64,000 bases of DNA from CAZRXG01 sp964603985 (GTDB taxonomy: Bacteria; Chloroflexota; Anaerolineae; Aggregatilineales; UBA3940). The translations under genes were made by a program, and so were the position numbers. The notes beneath the pieces are model-generated. The model saw only the letters and a program-made list of their open reading frames with translations, was not told the DNA's origin and did no database searches. Of this stretch, positions 8,550 to 17,837 are shown piece after piece. The stretch is taken from assembly GCA_964603985.1 (NCBI GenBank), contig CAZRXG010000006.1:99508-163507 (forward strand), written 5' to 3'. Every line of letters begins with the position of its first letter. The first letter of the stretch is position 1.

Positions 8550-10115
8550 TCACAGTCGCCGCCAGCGCCGCCCGTCGCGCTCCAGCAGGGCGTCCGCGCC
8601 CGGCGGCCCCCACGTGCCCGCCTCGTAGACTTTCAGTGGCGGAGCGTGCTCGCCCTGCCAGCCCTCCAGGATGGGGTCGATCAGCCGCCACGCCCACTCG
8701 ATCTCGTCGGCGCGGGTGAACAGCGTCGCCTCGCCCAACATGGCGTCCAGCAGCAGGCGCTCGTAGGCGTCCGGTGGGGCGGCCATTCCGAACGAGGCAC
8801 CGTACCGGAAGTCCATCATCACCGGGCGACGCACGACGCCCTGGCCGGGCAGCTTGGCCTCGAAGCGCAGGGCGATCCCTTCGCCCGGCTGGACGCGCAG
8901 CGCCAGCACGTTGGAACGTAGGGCCTCGTCGTCCATCGCGTCGAAGAGCAGGTGCGGCGGGCGCTTGAAGTGGATCGAGATCTCCGTCGCGCGCGTCGCC
9001 ATGCGCTTCCCCGACCGCATGTAGAACGGCACGCCCTGCCAGCGCCAGTTGTCGATGTACCACTTAACCGCCGCGTAGGTGGCCGTCTGCGAGCCGTCCG
9101 CGACGCCCGGTTCCTCGCAGTAGCCGGGGACGTGCTGGCCGTCGATCACGCCCGGCCCGTACTGCGCGCGCACGGTGTGGTCGGCGATCTCGTGCGCGCC
9201 TGCCGGGCGCATCGCGCGCAGCACTTTGACCTTCTCGTCCCGGATGGCGTCCGCCTCGAACGCGATGGGCGGCTCCATCGCCACCAGCGTCAGGATTTGC
9301 AGGATGTGGTTCTGGAAGATGTCGCGCACCACCCCGGCCTGGTCGTAATACCCGGCCCGGCTGCCCACGCCGACCGACTCGGCGACGCTGATCTGGACGT
9401 GATCGACGTAGCGGCGGTTCCAGATCGGCTCGAAGATCGCGTTGGCGAAGCGCATCACCAGGATGTTCTGGACGGTCTCCTTGCCCAGGTAGTGGTCGAT
9501 GCGGTAGACCTGCCTCTCCGCGAAGACGCCGTGCACCGTCTGGTTGAGCGCGGTGGCCGTGGCCAGATCATGCCCGATGGGTTTCTCGATCACCACATGC
9601 CGCCAGCCTGCCGGGCCGTTTTTTGCCATCCCGGCCTGCCCCAGATTGGTGACGATCACGTCGTAGAACTGGGGCGGGGCGGCCAGGTAGTAAAGCCGGT
9701 TGTCGGGCATGTCCTGCTCCTGAGCGGTCTGGCTCAGGAAGCGGTCGAGCGCGCGGTAAGCCTCCAGGTCGTTGAAGTTGCCCTGTGTGTAAAACAGATT
9801 CTGGGCGAAGCCGCTCCAGCGCGCCCCTCCTGGATCGCCATCCGGCGCGTAGCGGCTGAACTGCCCGACCCCGTCGTGCATCTGCTCCTGGAATTCGTCG
9901 TGACTCCAGGGTCGGCGGGCAAACCCGACGATGTTAAACACCGCCGGGAGCCGGGTCTCCTGGGCCAGGCTGTACAGCGCAGGGACGAGCTTGCGCTTCG
10001 TCAGGTCGCCGGTCGCTCCGAAGATGACGACCGACACCGGTTCCGGCGGGCGACCCATCCGGGGGCCTTCGCGCAGCGGGTTGGGGGTGTCTGGCCCGTT
10101 GGCAATGTCGGGCAT
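8550..10115 (-). CDS. zwf: Glucose-6-phosphate 1-dehydrogenase
   Basis: Oxidises glucose 6-phosphate to 6-phosphogluconolactone with NAD(P)+, the first step of the oxidative pentose phosphate pathway. The protein has 521 residues, normal for the family. The dinucleotide site is IFGATGDLTKRKL near residue 31, the active-site motif RIDHYLGKE lies near 200, and PF02781-type sequence (FYMRSGKRM) near 365. The ATG at 10115 follows AGGAAGG. It lies 17 bases after gnd and 11 before opcA. Confidence 0.97.
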   Translation of the reverse strand: MPDIANGPDTPNPLREGPRMGRPPEPVSVVIFGATGDLTKRKLVPALYSLAQETRLPAVFNIVGFARRPWSHDEFQEQMHDGVGQFSRYAPDGDPGGARWSGFAQNLFYTQGNFNDLEAYRALDRFLSQTAQEQDMPDNRLYYLAAPPQFYDVIVTNLGQAGMAKNGPAGWRHVVIEKPIGHDLATATALNQTVHGVFAERQVYRIDHYLGKETVQNILVMRFANAIFEPIWNRRYVDHVQISVAESVGVGSRAGYYDQAGVVRDIFQNHILQILTLVAMEPPIAFEADAIRDEKVKVLRAMRPAGAHEIADHTVRAQYGPGVIDGQHVPGYCEEPGVADGSQTATYAAVKWYIDNWRWQGVPFYMRSGKRMATRATEISIHFKRPPHLLFDAMDDEALRSNVLALRVQPGEGIALRFEAKLPGQGVVRRPVMMDFRYGASFGMAAPPDAYERLLLDAMLGEATLFTRADEIEWAWRLIDPILEGWQGEHAPPLKVYEAGTWGPPGADALLERDGRRWRRL

Positions 10116-10132
10116 CTACCTTCCTGTCGGTG

Positions 10133-11026
10133 CTACGTGCCGCGCCCGCCAAGCCGGGCGTGCAGGGCCGCCAGCAGACGCGCCGTGTAGCTCTCTTCCT
10201 GGCGCGAGCGGAAGCGCGTTTGCAGCGCCAGCGTGAGCACCGGCAGCGGCACGCCCAGGGCGGTCGCCTCCATCACCGCCCAGTGCTCCTCTTCCACAGT
10301 CGGGACGTACGGCTCAACCCAGTCCAGGTTGGGATCTTCTCCCAGCGCGTTCGCGGCCAGCTCAAGCAGCCACGAGCGGATCGCGCTGCCGTTAGACCAC
10401 AGGCGACCCAGCGCAGCCGGGTCGAGGTCAAACTCCGGCTTGGCGGCCAGCAGCTCGAACCCCTCGGCGATGGCCTGCATCGTGCCCTGCCGGATGCCGT
10501 TGTGCACCATCGCGACGAAGTGCCCGGCACCGCTGGGGCCGACGTACCCGTAGCCGTTCTCCGGCGCGAGCGCCTCAAGAACAGGCGTTATTGCCTGGAA
10601 GGCCGCCTCCTCGCCGCCGACCGCGAGGTTGTAGCCGTAGTGCTCGCCCCACACGCCGCTGCTGACGCCCACGTCGAGCATGTGGATGCCCCGGTAGCGC
10701 AGCATCGTGGCGCGCTCGATGGTCTCTTTGTAGTGCGAGTTGCCGCCCTCGACGATGATGTCGCCCTCGCCCAGCAGCGTCACCAGTTCCTGGAGGGACA
10801 GCACGACCGGGTCGTCGGAGGGCAGCATCACCCACACGACGCGCGGGCTTTCGTCCAGCTTGCCGACCATCTCCTCCAGGGAGTAGGCCGCGACTGCGCC
10901 CGCTTCCTTGGCCTGCCCGACCCGCTCCTCGTCCACGTCGTAGGCCACGACCGTGTGCTGCCCGGCAAGCAGCCGCCGGGTCATGCCCATGCCCATCCTG
11001 CCCAGACCGATCATCGCCAGCTTCAT
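10133..11026 (-). CDS. gnd: 6-phosphogluconate dehydrogenase, decarboxylating, short form
   Basis: Converts 6-phosphogluconate to ribulose 5-phosphate, CO2 and NAD(P)H. At 297 residues it belongs to the short, often NAD-preferring class (GndA/YqeC type), not the 470-residue class of E. coli. The N-terminal Rossmann motif is MIGLGRMGMGM. The catalytic region EGGNSHYKET and the DVGVSSGVWG and GHFVAMVHNGI stretches are intact. AGGAGG lies 5 bases before the ATG. Confidence 0.95.
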   Translation of the reverse strand: MKLAMIGLGRMGMGMTRRLLAGQHTVVAYDVDEERVGQAKEAGAVAAYSLEEMVGKLDESPRVVWVMLPSDDPVVLSLQELVTLLGEGDIIVEGGNSHYKETIERATMLRYRGIHMLDVGVSSGVWGEHYGYNLAVGGEEAAFQAITPVLEALAPENGYGYVGPSGAGHFVAMVHNGIRQGTMQAIAEGFELLAAKPEFDLDPAALGRLWSNGSAIRSWLLELAANALGEDPNLDWVEPYVPTVEEEHWAVMEATALGVPLPVLTLALQTRFRSRQEESYTARLLAALHARLGGRGT

Positions 11027-11082
11027 GCTAACCTCCTGGTCGCCTTCTGCCTGCCGCCTGATTACTCGATTCGCCGAGCGGG

Positions 11083-11541
11083 CTACTTTGCCTTCGAGTA
11101 CTCGGCCTCAATTGCCTTGATCTTGCCGACGCGGCGCACGTGCCGCTCCTCGCCTGAGAACTCGGCCCCCAGGTACGTCTTGACGATCAGCTTGGCAAGC
11201 TCCCTGCCGATCACACGCTCGCCCATCGCCAGCACGTTCATGTTGTCGTGCTCGACGCCCTGCGCTGCCGAGTACGCATCGTGGCAGATCCCCGCCCGGA
11301 TGCCGGGGATCTTGTTGGCCGCGATGCTCGCTCCGATGCCACTGCCGCACACCAGTACGCCCCGGTCGCCCTTCCCGCCTGCAACCGCTTCGCCGACTGC
11401 GCGGGCGAAGTCTGGGTAATCGACCGGCTCGGTGCTGTCCGTTCCCACGTCTATCACCTCGTGCCCCAGCCCGGCGATGTACTCTTTGAGCATCTCTTTG
11501 AGGTCGTAACCTGCGTGGTCGGAGCCGATGACGATTCGCAT
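11083..11541 (-). CDS. rpiB: Ribose-5-phosphate isomerase B
   Basis: Interconverts ribose and ribulose 5-phosphate (RpiB/LacAB family). The 152 residues include the N-terminal IGSDHAGYDLK, the catalytic-cysteine loop LVCGSGIGASIAANK and CHDAYSAAQGVEHDNMNVL. It begins 4 bases after the transketolase stop, so it is in the same transcript. Confidence 0.96.
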   Translation of the reverse strand: MRIVIGSDHAGYDLKEMLKEYIAGLGHEVIDVGTDSTEPVDYPDFARAVGEAVAGGKGDRGVLVCGSGIGASIAANKIPGIRAGICHDAYSAAQGVEHDNMNVLAMGERVIGRELAKLIVKTYLGAEFSGEERHVRRVGKIKAIEAEYSKAK

Positions 11542-11545
11542 GGTC

Positions 11546-13549
11546 TTATCCTTTCCTGCCCAGCAGCGTCCTGGCCTGTGTGATGACGTTCTCGACCGAG
11601 AAACCGAGCTTTTCCATCACCGTGCTGCCCGGCCCGGATGCCCCGAAACGGTCCAGGCCGATCACCGCGCCCCCGTCGCCGACGTACCGGTGCCAGCCCA
11701 TCGGCACGCCGGTCTCGACGGCCAGACGCGCCGGGATGTCGGGCGGGAGCAACGAGTCGCGGTAGGACTGCGGCTGCTCGTCGAACAGCTCCCAGCACGG
11801 CATCGAGACCACCCGCGCCTTGACGCCTTCCTTCGCCAGCGCGTCGGCTGCCGCCAGCACCAGGTGCACCTCCGACCCGCTCCCGATCAGGATAATGTCC
11901 GGCCTGCCGTCCGAATCGCGCAGCACGTACGCGCCCTTAGCCAGCCCTCCGGCGGGGGCGAGCGTTGACCGGTCGAGCACCGGGAGCTTCTGGCGCGTCA
12001 GCGAGAGCGCCGTCGGCCCGTCACGCCTCAGGAGCGCCTGCCGCCACGCCTCAGCGGTTTCGGCTGCGTCGGCGGGCCGGATCACCCGCAGGCCGGGGAT
12101 CGCCCGCAGCGAGGCAAGCTGCTCGACCGGCTGGTGAGTCGGGCCGTCCTCGCCCACGCCGATGCTGTCGTGCGTGAACACGAAGACCACCCGCTGCCCG
12201 GACATCGACGACAGCCGGATCGGCGGGCGCATGTAGTCGGCGAAAACCAGGAAGGTGGCCGTGTAGGGGATCACCCCGCCGTGATGGGCCATGCCCACCG
12301 ACATCGACCCCATCGCGTGCTCGCGAATTCCGAACTGGAGGTTGTGGCCGCCCTGCTCCCAGCCGAACTTGCCCGCCCCGTCGAGCCAAGTCTTGGTGCT
12401 GGGGGCCAAGTCCGCCGAGCCGCCGAGCAGGTCGGGTAGGTTTTTGAAGAGGCCGTTCAGCACCTTGCCGCCGGCGACCCGCGTCGCGATGGGGCCGTCT
12501 TCGGGCGTGAAGGCGGGGATGCCCACGTCCCAGCCGTCCGGCAGATCACCGGCCATCATGCGCTCGAACTCGGCGGCCTTTTCGGGGTGGTCGCTGCGGT
12601 ACGCCTCGAAGTGGCTCTCCCATTCGGCCTGCTGCGACGTTCCCCGGTCGAGTGCCTCGCGGAAGTGCGCCAGTGCCTCGTCGGGGACATAGAAGGGCGG
12701 TTCGAGCGGCCAGCCCAGATTCTCCTTGGTCAGCCTGACCTCTTCTTCGCCCAGCGGTGAGCCGTGTGTCTTGGCGTTTCCGGCCAGATTGGGGCTACCG
12801 TAGCCGATGGTCGTCCGGCAGATGATCAGCGTCGGCTGCTCGTCGTTGGCCTTGCCTTCCTCGATGGCCGCGTCGACCGCCTCAACGTCGTTGCCGTCAA
12901 TCGGGCCGACGACGTTCCACCCGTAGGCGCGGAAGCGCGCCGCCACGTCCTCGCGGAAGGTCACGGCGGTGTCGCCCTCGATGCTGATGCCGTTGTCGTC
13001 GTACAGGTAGATCAGCCTGTCGAGGCGCTGCGTGCCCGCGTAGGAGGCTGCCTCCGAGGAGACGCCCTCCTCAAGGTCGCCATCGCTGACGATGGCAAAA
13101 ATGTGGTGGTCGACGATGGTGTGGTCGGAGGTGTTGAAGCGCTCGGCCAGGAAGCGCTCCGCAACTGCCATACCGACGCCGTTGGCGAAGCCTTGCCCCA
13201 ACGGGCCGGTAGTCACCTCGACGCCCGGCGTCAGGTAGCTTTCAGGGTGGCCTGCCGTGCGGCTGCCCCACTGGCGGAAGTTCTTGAGCTCGTCCAGCGG
13301 CAGATCGTAGCCGGTCAGGTAGAGGAGAGCGTAGAGCAGCATCGAGCCGTGCCCCGCCGAAAGCACGAAACGGTCACGGTCGGCCCAGGTGGGATTGGCC
13401 GGGTTGTGTTTCAGGTGACGCGTCCACAGCGTGTAGGCCATGGCCGCCGTGCCCATTGGCATACCAGGATGCCCTGAATTGGCCTTCTGCACCGCGTCGA
13501 CGGCCAGAAAGCGAATGGTGTTAATGCTGAGTTCCTGTAGATCTGACAT
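11546..13549 (-). CDS. tkt: Transketolase
   Basis: Thiamine-diphosphate enzyme of the non-oxidative pentose phosphate pathway, with 667 residues. Visible are the N-terminal KANSGHPGMPMG, GHGSMLLYALLYLTGY, the ThDP/Mg site SDGDLEEGVSSEA to LYDDNGISIEG near residues 155-190, and the later HDSIGVGEDGPTHQP. The ATG at 13549 is preferred because the GGAG upstream is too close to an in-frame GTG at 13558. It is the first gene of the six-gene pentose phosphate operon, driven by the promoter at 13686-13714. Confidence 0.97.
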   Translation of the reverse strand: MSDLQELSINTIRFLAVDAVQKANSGHPGMPMGTAAMAYTLWTRHLKHNPANPTWADRDRFVLSAGHGSMLLYALLYLTGYDLPLDELKNFRQWGSRTAGHPESYLTPGVEVTTGPLGQGFANGVGMAVAERFLAERFNTSDHTIVDHHIFAIVSDGDLEEGVSSEAASYAGTQRLDRLIYLYDDNGISIEGDTAVTFREDVAARFRAYGWNVVGPIDGNDVEAVDAAIEEGKANDEQPTLIICRTTIGYGSPNLAGNAKTHGSPLGEEEVRLTKENLGWPLEPPFYVPDEALAHFREALDRGTSQQAEWESHFEAYRSDHPEKAAEFERMMAGDLPDGWDVGIPAFTPEDGPIATRVAGGKVLNGLFKNLPDLLGGSADLAPSTKTWLDGAGKFGWEQGGHNLQFGIREHAMGSMSVGMAHHGGVIPYTATFLVFADYMRPPIRLSSMSGQRVVFVFTHDSIGVGEDGPTHQPVEQLASLRAIPGLRVIRPADAAETAEAWRQALLRRDGPTALSLTRQKLPVLDRSTLAPAGGLAKGAYVLRDSDGRPDIILIGSGSEVHLVLAAADALAKEGVKARVVSMPCWELFDEQPQSYRDSLLPPDIPARLAVETGVPMGWHRYVGDGGAVIGLDRFGASGPGSTVMEKLGFSVENVITQARTLLGRKG

Positions 13550-13685
13550 GGATGTCACGACTCCGTGTGATTATTGCGGATAAGTCAGCCCCAACCGGCG
13601 GGGTGCTCGTTAGGAGCGTGCCCCTGCGGTTGTGCCGATTCAAGTTGGGGCATCTGTGGTCAGACACCAAGCCCTTCCAACCTTT

Positions 13686-13714
13686 ATTGTAGAAACGACC
13701 TGGAGGATTGTCCA
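13686..13714 (-). promoter_or_regulatory. Promoter of the pentose phosphate operon
   Basis: On the minus strand TGGACA and TACAAT are separated by 17 bases, about 140 bases before tkt. The fit to sigma-70 is good. Confidence 0.55.
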
Positions 13715-13786
13715 GCTTTGGGAGCAGAGAGCCGTTCGCGCGCCGCTGCGATTCGGGTGGCAGGTTTCAGAGCGCTCTTCGCAGCC

Positions 13787-15730
13787 TCACTCCGCCTCCG
13801 GGCCGTCGGTAGGTGGTGGTGCCTCGTCAGGGTCCTGGGTTGCCTCTTCGACGGCCCTGACCAACTGCTCCACACTGTAGCTGATCATGTCAAAGCCTTG
13901 CTTGGCTTCTTGCGACGTGAGGGTGCGCCCGGCGAAGAAACGCGCGTTGTGGTAGACGATCTCCAGCGTGGCGGTGAAGGCGGCATGTTCTGCCGGTATG
14001 CCGAGCAGGCGTTGCATCAATGGACAGGCGGCGTTGAGATGCAGGATGCCCTGGGTTGCCGTCTGCGTGGGATCGCGCATGCGCAGGTATTCCTCCACCA
14101 GATTGGCAATCGGCCCGCTGATCTCGCCGCCGTCGAGCGCCGCCCGTGCCTCGGCGATGTGGTCGCTGCCCGGCGGGTACACCAGGATGGCCGGGATGCT
14201 GTCCGGCTCGAAGCGCACGACGCGCGTCTGGATGCCCTGCTCGGTGTAGTAACGGGCGATCATCTCCCATTCTGGCTCAAGCTCCGATTGCTCGGCAAAG
14301 ACGAAGCTGGCCCCCGGCTCCAACTGCCGCAGGTGGATGCCGGGGCGCGTGCGGGCGTAGGCTTGCAGAAACGCTTCCTCGGCAAAGCGGCTGGCGTCGA
14401 TCACCACCAGCCCGCGTGCCTCGTAAAGCATCTTCTCCTGCGTCGCGCCGCGCTCCTCGACGAAGTAGTAAATGTCGCCGCCACTCGCCTCCAGGTATTC
14501 GCGCATGGTCAGGCGTCCCCGGCTGGTCTCGAACGTCACCAGGTCACACACGGACGTGAAGAACGTCGGGCTTTGCAGCGCCCAACCCTTGATCAGGTCG
14601 TTGTGCGCGACGACGATGTTCCGCCAGACATCCGGCTGGTGCTCGGCCAGGTGTTGCAGGTGCGCGATCAGTTGTTCCTCGATGGCTCGCTGCACCCGGT
14701 AAAACGTGTCGTCGCGCTGCACCTGCTCGCGGCTGACGGTCGGCTTCAGGATCGGGCACTCAACCACGCCGCGCACGAACTTCGCCCAGCGCGGCAGAAG
14801 CTCCCGCTCGTCGTCGGTGATGTACATCCGCCGGATGTACACCGCCACGTCGCCGTACTCCTGTATCGAGACGATCGATCCGGTCGGCACGAACAGCACT
14901 CCGGCCAGCGGCGTGACGATCTCGTCTTGCGAGCCGTCCGGCAGCCTCACCTTTTCGACGTGGTCTTTGAGCGGGAGAACTGTCAGTGGTTCGCGTGCGC
15001 CAAAGCGCTTGCCGATGTACTGCCGATAGCCTTTATCGCCTGCGTCGCGGTGCCAGGGCGCGTCGATCACGTTGATCGGTTTTTTGCTGTGGTTCAGGTA
15101 GATCGGCACCTGAAGGAAGTCGGCGTAGGTGCGGATGGCCTCGCGGACGATGCCCTCGTTCAGCAGAAACTCGCCCGCCAGTTTGAGGTGCAGGTAGAAG
15201 GTGCTGCCCGGCTCGCCTCGCTCGGCAGGCCCCAGCGTGTAGGTTTCCTCGCCGGCGCTGACCCATCGCCAGGCCGGGCTGTCCGGCCGGTAGCTCCGGG
15301 TGATCATCACCACCCGCTCGGCGACGATGAAAGCCGACAGCAGGCCCAGCCCGAACTGGCCGATCAGCGCCAGCGCCTCCTCGCGGTTCGCGAACTGGAG
15401 CCGCTCTCGCAGCCTGGCCGTGTAGCCGCGCCCGATGGTCGCCAGGTAGTCGTGGATTTCCTGCTCGGTCAGCCCGGAGCCGTTGTCCTGGAGGATGAAC
15501 AGCCGGTTTTCCTTGTCGAGCGTGATGTCGATGCGGGGGCTGTACGTGGCGGGAGCCGGGTCTTCCGCTATCCGTCGCCGGCATGAGTCGTGCGCGTTCT
15601 GGACCATCTCGCGGAGCGCCACCTTGGGATCGGAGTAAAGGTGCTCGCTCAGCAGATTCAAAATCCCCGGCACGTGCAGGTTGATCGGGTGTGATCGCTC
15701 GCCCCGATCGGGCTTTGGCGCGTCGGTCAT
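13787..15730 (-). CDS. Hsp90-family molecular chaperone (HtpG-like)
   Basis: A 647-residue GHKL ATPase of the Hsp90 type. The N-terminal domain carries the N box LREMVQNAHDS near residue 45, the G1 box LQDNGSGLT near 85, and the G2 box IGQFGLGLLSAF near 125. The middle domain has the expected FVRGVVECPILKPTVSREQVQRD stretch near residue 325 (shown in part). It is divergent from E. coli HtpG, so I give no symbol. The start at ATG 15730 fits the onset of conserved sequence, although the GGGGAG is 12 bases away. It may work with the Hsp70 and GrpE-like genes at 28.9-31.1 kb; that is inference. Confidence 0.88.
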   Translation of the reverse strand: MTDAPKPDRGERSHPINLHVPGILNLLSEHLYSDPKVALREMVQNAHDSCRRRIAEDPAPATYSPRIDITLDKENRLFILQDNGSGLTEQEIHDYLATIGRGYTARLRERLQFANREEALALIGQFGLGLLSAFIVAERVVMITRSYRPDSPAWRWVSAGEETYTLGPAERGEPGSTFYLHLKLAGEFLLNEGIVREAIRTYADFLQVPIYLNHSKKPINVIDAPWHRDAGDKGYRQYIGKRFGAREPLTVLPLKDHVEKVRLPDGSQDEIVTPLAGVLFVPTGSIVSIQEYGDVAVYIRRMYITDDERELLPRWAKFVRGVVECPILKPTVSREQVQRDDTFYRVQRAIEEQLIAHLQHLAEHQPDVWRNIVVAHNDLIKGWALQSPTFFTSVCDLVTFETSRGRLTMREYLEASGGDIYYFVEERGATQEKMLYEARGLVVIDASRFAEEAFLQAYARTRPGIHLRQLEPGASFVFAEQSELEPEWEMIARYYTEQGIQTRVVRFEPDSIPAILVYPPGSDHIAEARAALDGGEISGPIANLVEEYLRMRDPTQTATQGILHLNAACPLMQRLLGIPAEHAAFTATLEIVYHNARFFAGRTLTSQEAKQGFDMISYSVEQLVRAVEEATQDPDEAPPPTDGPEAE

Positions 15731-15818
15731 GACGTGTACGGTCTCCCCACTACCAGCAAGATTGGCCTCGTTGCCCCCACCGATACCCGACCCGATCCCC
15801 ACGTGTGGTCAGGATCAG

Positions 15819-15827
15819 AGTATACCA
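15819..15827 (-). promoter_or_regulatory. Extended -10 element for the Hsp90-like gene
   Basis: The minus strand reads TGG-TATACT about 90 bases upstream of the start; no clear -35 is present. Confidence 0.4.
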
Positions 15828-15971
15828 CACACGACATCGCATATCATTGGGCAGCCTCGACCGGCAGCCGCGCAGCGAGCGATCACCGGGTTGGGGTAGG
15901 GAGGGGAAAGCGCCATCACGCCGGGGCCTGATGCGCGTGCCCTGCGGTCAGGGCCGCCGCTTCCGCCGGAC

Positions 15972-16001
15972 TTGACTCAAACTTGAGGTGGTCTGTATAC
16001 T
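15972..16001 (+). promoter_or_regulatory. Promoter of the TetR-acyl-CoA dehydrogenase operon
   Basis: TTGACT and TATACT are 18 bases apart. The predicted transcription start falls inside the palindromic operator. Confidence 0.7.
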
Positions 16002-16005
16002 TATT

Positions 16006-16023
16006 CTACCGACCGGTCGGTAG
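16006..16023 (+). promoter_or_regulatory. 18-bp palindromic operator of the TetR regulator
   Basis: The perfect palindrome CTACCGACCGGTCGGTAG lies directly after the -10 element and 12 bases before the regulator start. Palindromes with ACCGACCGGTCGGT cores are typical of TetR-family sites, so autorepression is the simple reading. No second copy is seen upstream of the dehydrogenase genes. Confidence 0.8.
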
Positions 16024-16035
16024 GGAACGAGGCAG

Positions 16036-16608
16036 ATGTCAAAAGTCAGCCGCCAGGACATTATCGAGGCAGCCGTACAGCTTTTCAATCGCAACGGCTA
16101 CCATGCCACCTCGATGCAGGACATTGCCCGCGCTGTGGCCATCAAGAAGCCCAGCCTGTATCACCACTTCGATAGCAAAGAGGCGATCCTCCGCACCATC
16201 CTTGAATTGGGGATGGATCAGATCATCGCCGACCTTGAGGTGATTGTGGCCTCCGATCAGGAGTGCGTTGCCAAGCTGCGGGCGGCCATCCACGCCCATG
16301 CCCGGATCATCGCCGGTAACCCGGAGGGAGCCGCCGTTTTCCTGCGCGAAGATCGGGGCCTCGGCGAGGACTACCGGCGGTGGTATCTCACCAAGCGCGA
16401 TCACGTTGAGGGCCTCTATCGCGGCATTGTGAGACAGGGCGTGGAGGAAGGATACTTCCGCGACACTGACGTGGCGATCACCGTTCACGCCCTGCTGGGG
16501 ATGGTCAACTGGATGACGCGCTGGTATCGCCCGGAGGGGCGTCTCAGCGCCGTGCAGATCGCCGACCTGTTTACCGACCTGTTCTGCAAGGGTCTGCTGG
16601 ACGAGTAG
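16036..16608 (+). CDS. TetR-family transcriptional regulator
   Basis: A 190-residue protein with an N-terminal TetR helix-turn-helix (residues 6-50; QDIIEAAVQLFNRNGYHATS then KKPSLYHHFDSKEAIL) and a helical ligand-binding domain with a TetR_C-like end. Sequence flavour and context resemble regulators of acyl-CoA catabolism (KstR2/FadR-like TetR group). It probably senses an acyl-CoA and represses the operon from the palindrome overlapping its promoter. GAGG lies just before the ATG. Confidence 0.92.
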   Translation: MSKVSRQDIIEAAVQLFNRNGYHATSMQDIARAVAIKKPSLYHHFDSKEAILRTILELGMDQIIADLEVIVASDQECVAKLRAAIHAHARIIAGNPEGAAVFLREDRGLGEDYRRWYLTKRDHVEGLYRGIVRQGVEEGYFRDTDVAITVHALLGMVNWMTRWYRPEGRLSAVQIADLFTDLFCKGLLDE

Positions 16609-16703
16609 AAGGAGCCGCCCTGCCGGGAACATTGACGCAGTGTCCCATTGTGCAGGCATTTTTGGGATGAACCCCAAGCAAGCTGTCTGGTGGAGGAGTG
16701 ATT

Positions 16704-17804
16704 ATGATTGAATTTACCCCCACTGATGAACAAAGAATGCTGATCGATGCAATCCACCGCTACGCCGAGCAAGACATCCGCAAGGTCGCCCACGACGCCG
16801 ACGAGGACAGCGACGCTCCCGCCTCGGTCATCGCGAAGGGGTGGGAGCTTGGTATTTTGCCCGGCCTGATCCCGGAAGAGTACGGCGGGTACGCCGAAGG
16901 CCCCGGCGCGGTCACCGGTGTGCTGGCGCTCGAAGAGATGGCCTGGGGCGACCTCGCCATCACGCTTGGGCTGTGGACGCCCGCCCTGTTCGCGCTGCCC
17001 GTTCTGATCGGCGGCACCGAGGAGCAGAAGAAGCGCTACCTGCCTGCCTTCTGCGACGCCGACCGCCCGATCATGACCGCTGCTCTGATTGAGCCGAGCG
17101 TCACCTTTGACCCCTGGCGGCCATCCACGACCGCCACCCGGCAGAACGGGAAGGTTGTGCTGGAGGGCGAGAAGTACTACGTCCCCCTGGCCGCCGACGC
17201 CGCGCGGATGATCGTCTACGCCTCCGACAGCGAGACCGGCAAGGTGGACGGCTACGTCGTCGAGCAGGACGCCCAGGGACTTGAGATCGGCGAGCGCAAC
17301 CTGTTGATGGGCATCCGCGCCCTGCCGACCTACCAGGTCAAGCTCTCCGGCGTGACCGTCGACGCCGAGGACTGCCTGGGCGGCGAGGAGGGCACCGACT
17401 ATGCTGCCATCCTGAACCGCAGCCGCATTGCGTTGGGCGCGATGGCGGTCGGCGTCTCGCGTGCCTCGTTCGAGTACGCCCGCGATTACGCCAAGGAGCG
17501 TGTGCAGTTCGGCGTGCCCGTCGCGACCAAGCAGGCCGTGGCCTTCCGGCTGGCCGACATGGCTATCGAGGTCGATGCCGCCCGCCTGCTGGTGTGGGAG
17601 GCTGCCTGGCAGGTTGACCAGGAGCAGGCCGCCACCCAGGCCGCCACGCTCGTCAAGCACTACGCCAACAAGACGGCCATGTTCGTCACCGATTCGGGCG
17701 TCCAGACGCTGGGCGGCTACGGCTACATTCGCGAGTATCCCGCCGAGCGCTGGCTGCGCAACGCGCGCGGCTTTGCCACCTTCGATGGGCTGGCTATCGT
17801 TTAG
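16704..17804 (+). CDS. Acyl-CoA dehydrogenase-family protein, first subunit
   Basis: A 366-residue protein with the acyl-CoA dehydrogenase fold: an N-terminal helical domain, a middle strand domain (ALIEPSVTFDPW, GEKYYVPLAADA) and a C-terminal helical domain with GVQTLGGYGYIREYPAERWLRNARG. It ends at about the point where most family members carry the Y-E-G-T catalytic glutamate loop; here the matching place reads FATFDG. It therefore may lack the base or use another residue. GGAGGAG lies 5 bases before the ATG at 16704. The next dehydrogenase follows after 33 bases, which suggests a heteromeric enzyme. Confidence 0.9.
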   Translation: MIEFTPTDEQRMLIDAIHRYAEQDIRKVAHDADEDSDAPASVIAKGWELGILPGLIPEEYGGYAEGPGAVTGVLALEEMAWGDLAITLGLWTPALFALPVLIGGTEEQKKRYLPAFCDADRPIMTAALIEPSVTFDPWRPSTTATRQNGKVVLEGEKYYVPLAADAARMIVYASDSETGKVDGYVVEQDAQGLEIGERNLLMGIRALPTYQVKLSGVTVDAEDCLGGEEGTDYAAILNRSRIALGAMAVGVSRASFEYARDYAKERVQFGVPVATKQAVAFRLADMAIEVDAARLLVWEAAWQVDQEQAATQAATLVKHYANKTAMFVTDSGVQTLGGYGYIREYPAERWLRNARGFATFDGLAIV

Positions 17805-17837
17805 GGGAAGCCGGTTGAGCGGAAGAGGAGTTGGGAC

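Larger units (their letters stand above)
15731..16035. other. Divergent regulatory region
   Basis: This 305-base gap separates the divergent Hsp90-like gene and the TetR regulator. It contains an extended -10 element for the minus strand, and a full promoter plus operator for the plus strand. I see no further gene in it. Confidence 0.7.

Noticed and set aside
8539..9063. Extension of opcA upstream to 9063
   Set aside because: This part overlaps zwf in another frame and gives Arg/Gly-rich sequence without OpcA similarity; the TTG start at 8538 has a good ribosome site.
13574..15586. A 670-codon plus-strand frame opposite the Hsp90-like gene
   Set aside because: It lies fully antisense to a gene with clear GHKL motifs; long antisense frames are expected at this GC content, and its translation has no recognisable domain.
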